Under the pieces are notes generated by a model. It had not been told where the DNA came from. It did no database searches and worked only from the letters and a program-made list of their open reading frames with translations. Positions 6,335 to 7,883 of a stretch of 7,883 bases of DNA are shown piece after piece. Origin of the DNA: CAZDIO01 sp964505555 (GTDB taxonomy: Bacteria; Bdellovibrionota_C; UBA2361; SZUA-149; CAZDIO01); contig CAZDIO010000142.1 of NCBI GenBank assembly GCA_964505555.1, positions 1-7,883 on the forward strand. Reading direction: 5' to 3'. Position numbers and translations under genes: made by a program. Positions within the stretch are counted from its first letter, which is position 1; the number at the start of each line of letters is the position of its first letter.

Positions 6335-7573
6335 ATGAAGAGTGGAAGTGTATTAGTCGTGGGAGGCGGTGCTGCGGGATATTTTGCAGCGATTACTGCG
6401 GGAGAAGCGACAAAAGGTCGACAGGTAGTACTGAGTGAGTCAGGCACACGGCCACTTCGAAAAGTTGAGATCTCTGGTGGGGGACGCTGTAACGTTACCC
6501 ATCATTGCTACGATCCCCGTGAGTTTAGTAAGGCATATCCCCGTGGCGAAAAAGAACTCTCTAGTGCTTTTTCGCGTTTTCAAGCTGAAGATACTGTCTC
6601 CTGGTTTGAATCAAGGGGGGTAAAACTTAAAGCAGAAGAGGATGGCCGGATGTTTCCGGTAACGGATTCTTCAGAGACGATCATTTCGTGTTTAGAAACT
6701 GCAAGAGAAAAAGCTGGCGTTCAGCTCTTACTGCAAACTAAGGCAACTCGCATCGAACGACTTTCAGACAATGCTCCCCGCTTTCAAGTAACAATAAAAT
6801 CTCCGCACGAACAAAGCAGTATAGAGTTTGACGCCGTGATTTTGACAACCGGTAGTACCCCGACCGGATACCAAATCGCGCGCTCTCTTGGGCATCAGAT
6901 CGAGGAGTGTGTTCCTTCGCTATTTACTTTTGAAGTGCCAGACTCTCGACTTCAAGATCTCTCCGGCATCAGTGTCTCGGAAGCAGCCCTTACTCTGAGG
7001 ATTCCTGGCGAGAAAGATCTAAAAGAGAAAGGACCTCTGCTCGTAACCCACTGGGGTCTTTCAGGACCATCGGTTCTTCGACTTTCTGCTTGGGGTGCTC
7101 CGCAACTTGCTCATCATAACTATCAAGCTGAGTTACTTGTTGATTGGGCCCCGCAGAGGAATCATGAAGAGCTTACGGTTCGTATCTCCGAGCACAAGGA
7201 GCGCTTCTCTAAGCGACAGGTCACAAGCGATCCGGCGGTTGTATTACCAAAAAGGCTTTGGCAAAACCTTACTCAAGCTTGCTCAGTAAAAAATGACACG
7301 ACATGGCATTCCCTTAACAAAACTCAGCTTCGACAACTTGTACAGATGCTAAAATCAAGTTCATTTCGAATTACAGGAAAAGGAGTTTTTAAGGAAGAAT
7401 TTGTTACCTGCGGCGGAGTTTCTCTTTCCGAGGTCGACTTTCGAACGATGGAAAGTAAATTATGTTCGGGGCTTTATTTTGCAGGAGAAATTCTCAACAT
7501 CGATGGAATCACGGGTGGCTACAACTTTCAGAGCGCATGGACCACTGGATGGATAGCGGGAAAATCAGTTTAA
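6335..7573 (+). CDS. BaiN/HI0933-family NAD(P)/FAD-dependent oxidoreductase (COG2081)
   Basis: A 412-residue cytoplasmic flavoprotein of the normal family length. FAD is bound by G10-G-G12-A-A-G15 near the N-terminus, with E35 as the ribose-binding acid. The family signature K43-V-E-I-S-G-G-G-R-C-N-V-T (43-55) is intact. D103-G-R-M-F-P (103-108) and T-H-W-G-L-S-G-P in the middle are also typical, as is the C-terminal T371-M-E-S-K...G-L-Y-F-A-G-E-I-L-N-I-D-G-I-T-G-G-Y-N (371-397), which closes over FAD. Families of this type are widespread and poorly characterised; BaiN was proposed to act in gut bile-acid dehydroxylation, which should not be transferred here. The ATG has an AGGG (6325-6328) six bases upstream and starts directly at the dinucleotide-binding strand. 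Its N-terminus faces the COG2509 gene. Confidence 0.9.
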   Translation: MKSGSVLVVGGGAAGYFAAITAGEATKGRQVVLSESGTRPLRKVEISGGGRCNVTHHCYDPREFSKAYPRGEKELSSAFSRFQAEDTVSWFESRGVKLKAEEDGRMFPVTDSSETIISCLETAREKAGVQLLLQTKATRIERLSDNAPRFQVTIKSPHEQSSIEFDAVILTTGSTPTGYQIARSLGHQIEECVPSLFTFEVPDSRLQDLSGISVSEAALTLRIPGEKDLKEKGPLLVTHWGLSGPSVLRLSAWGAPQLAHHNYQAELLVDWAPQRNHEELTVRISEHKERFSKRQVTSDPAVVLPKRLWQNLTQACSVKNDTTWHSLNKTQLRQLVQMLKSSSFRITGKGVFKEEFVTCGGVSLSEVDFRTMESKLCSGLYFAGEILNIDGITGGYNFQSAWTTGWIAGKSV

Positions 7574-7584
7574 GACGCCGTATC

Positions 7585-7660
7585 AAAACCTTCTAAATCG
7601 AAGGAGAGTGGGGCGGGGGCATGCGTACCATCGACCTCCCAGGGTGAGTGAAGGTTTTTT
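7585..7660 (+). terminator. Inverted repeat ending in a T6 tract after the BaiN-like gene
   Basis: AAAACCTTC (7585-7593) is complementary to GAAGGTTTT (7650-7658), and the latter continues to six T (7655-7660). The 56-base loop is unusually large for an intrinsic terminator. A second GAAGG (7600-7604) sits near the left arm and would form a short competing hairpin (CCTTC-TAAATC-GAAGG). It starts 11 bases after the stop codon, so a terminator role is reasonable. Confidence 0.35.
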
Positions 7661-7661
7661 G

Positions 7662-7667
7662 TATACT
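7662..7667 (+). promoter_or_regulatory. Possible -10 element TATACT upstream of the partial gene
   Basis: TATACT (5 of 6 to TATAAT) follows the T6 tract. No -35 sequence of quality lies 16-18 bases upstream, and there is no extended -10. If used, transcription would start near 7674 and the hairpin at 7686-7716 would lie in the leader of the gene at 7756. Confidence 0.25.
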
Positions 7668-7685
7668 AGGTAGCGAGATTTTCGC

Positions 7686-7716
7686 CGGAAGAAATTCTGA
7701 CGCCAGAATTTCTCCG
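7686..7716 (+). promoter_or_regulatory. Hairpin upstream of the HNH-like gene
   Basis: GAAATTCTG (7691-7699) and CAGAATTTC (7704-7712) form a perfect 9-bp stem around an ACGC loop. The stem extends by CGGA (7686-7689) pairing with TCCG (7713-7716), with a single bulged A at 7690. It ends 27 bases before the ribosome binding site. There is no T tract. It may be a leader structure, a protein-binding palindrome, or the end of a mobile unit. Confidence 0.6.
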
Positions 7717-7755
7717 AAGTTGCGTTCCAGCTAGTGCCAGCAAGGAGATAAAGAG

Positions 7756-7883
7756 ATGAACATTCAGTTAGAGATACTCTCGGATAAAGTACTTGTTGAG
7801 AAACTTGTTAGACTTACAAAAGAAGAGAATGAACTTACAGCAAATATTATTCTTCATCTAGAGCGGTTCCATTTTAGATGCAG
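7756..7883 (+). CDS. N-terminus of probable HNH-endonuclease-family protein (cut by window end)
   Basis: Forty-two codons are visible before the window ends. A good ribosome binding site, AAGGAG (7742-7747), lies eight bases before the ATG. The segment L8-S-D-K...L-V-E-K-L-V-R-L-T-K-E-E-N-E-L-T-A-N-I-I-L-H-L (8-35) is a charged amphipathic helix. It resembles the N-terminus of the multicopy HNH-endonuclease-like proteins of deltaproteobacterial-type genomes, which read roughly LSD-x-ELL-x-x-x-x-x-LV-x-x-ER-x-LT-x-x-x-x-x-HL. The family resemblance is from memory of the pattern. The catalytic HNH part, if present, lies beyond the window. The residues after H34-L35-E36 (R-F-H-F-R-C) depart from the usual E-x-x-R-R-x-L-Y, so divergence or a frameshift is possible. 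Confidence 0.5.
   Translation, partial: MNIQLEILSDKVLVEKLVRLTKEENELTANIILHLERFHFRC

Overview
The window is a chromosomal segment of moderate GC content with six protein-coding regions. It most likely comes from an uncultivated Gram-negative environmental bacterium. The evidence for that is a large exported protein with thrombospondin-type-3-like PG-x-CGCG / D-x-D-x-DGDG repeats, a small exported cysteine-rich protein, an intergenic GCAGAGG-rich inverted repeat of a kind scattered through many environmental genomes, and a C-terminally cut gene that resembles the start of multicopy HNH-endonuclease-like proteins found in deltaproteobacterial-type genomes. A deltaproteobacterial or Bdellovibrionota-like source is only a guess; there is no rRNA or other phylogenetic marker here.

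Layout from left to right. Positions 1-368 hold no convincing gene; they contain an 18-bp AT palindrome and a 19-base C run. An 809-residue secreted modular protein fills 369-2798 (+). Positions 2799-3195 are non-coding and hold a 50-bp-arm inverted repeat (2843-2950), a near-consensus sigma-70-type promoter (3052-3080) and a strong short hairpin (3112-3144) in the predicted leader of the next gene. A class I SAM-dependent methyltransferase follows (3196-3924, +). After 326 bases with only a weak hairpin comes an 80-residue exported six-cysteine protein (4251-4493, +). It converges on a COG2509-type FAD-dependent dehydrogenase (4595-6205, -). That gene is divergent, across 129 bases, from a BaiN/HI0933 (COG2081)-type flavoprotein (6335-7573, +). 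The right end (7574-7883) has a terminator-like inverted repeat, a second hairpin leader, and the first 42 codons of a probable HNH-endonuclease-family protein that runs off the window.

The genes do not form one obvious pathway. The two flavoproteins share a divergent intergenic region and belong to distinct FAD-oxidoreductase families of unclear physiological substrate. The methyltransferase has its own promoter. The two exported proteins look independent. I see no CRISPR array, tRNA, rRNA, complete transposase or recognisable defence operon. The most interesting items are the small six-cysteine exported protein, the four-copy cryptic domain in the C-terminal half of the 809-residue protein, the large inverted repeat whose mismatches mostly become G-U pairs in a bottom-strand RNA, and the two hairpins placed between a promoter-like sequence and a start codon.
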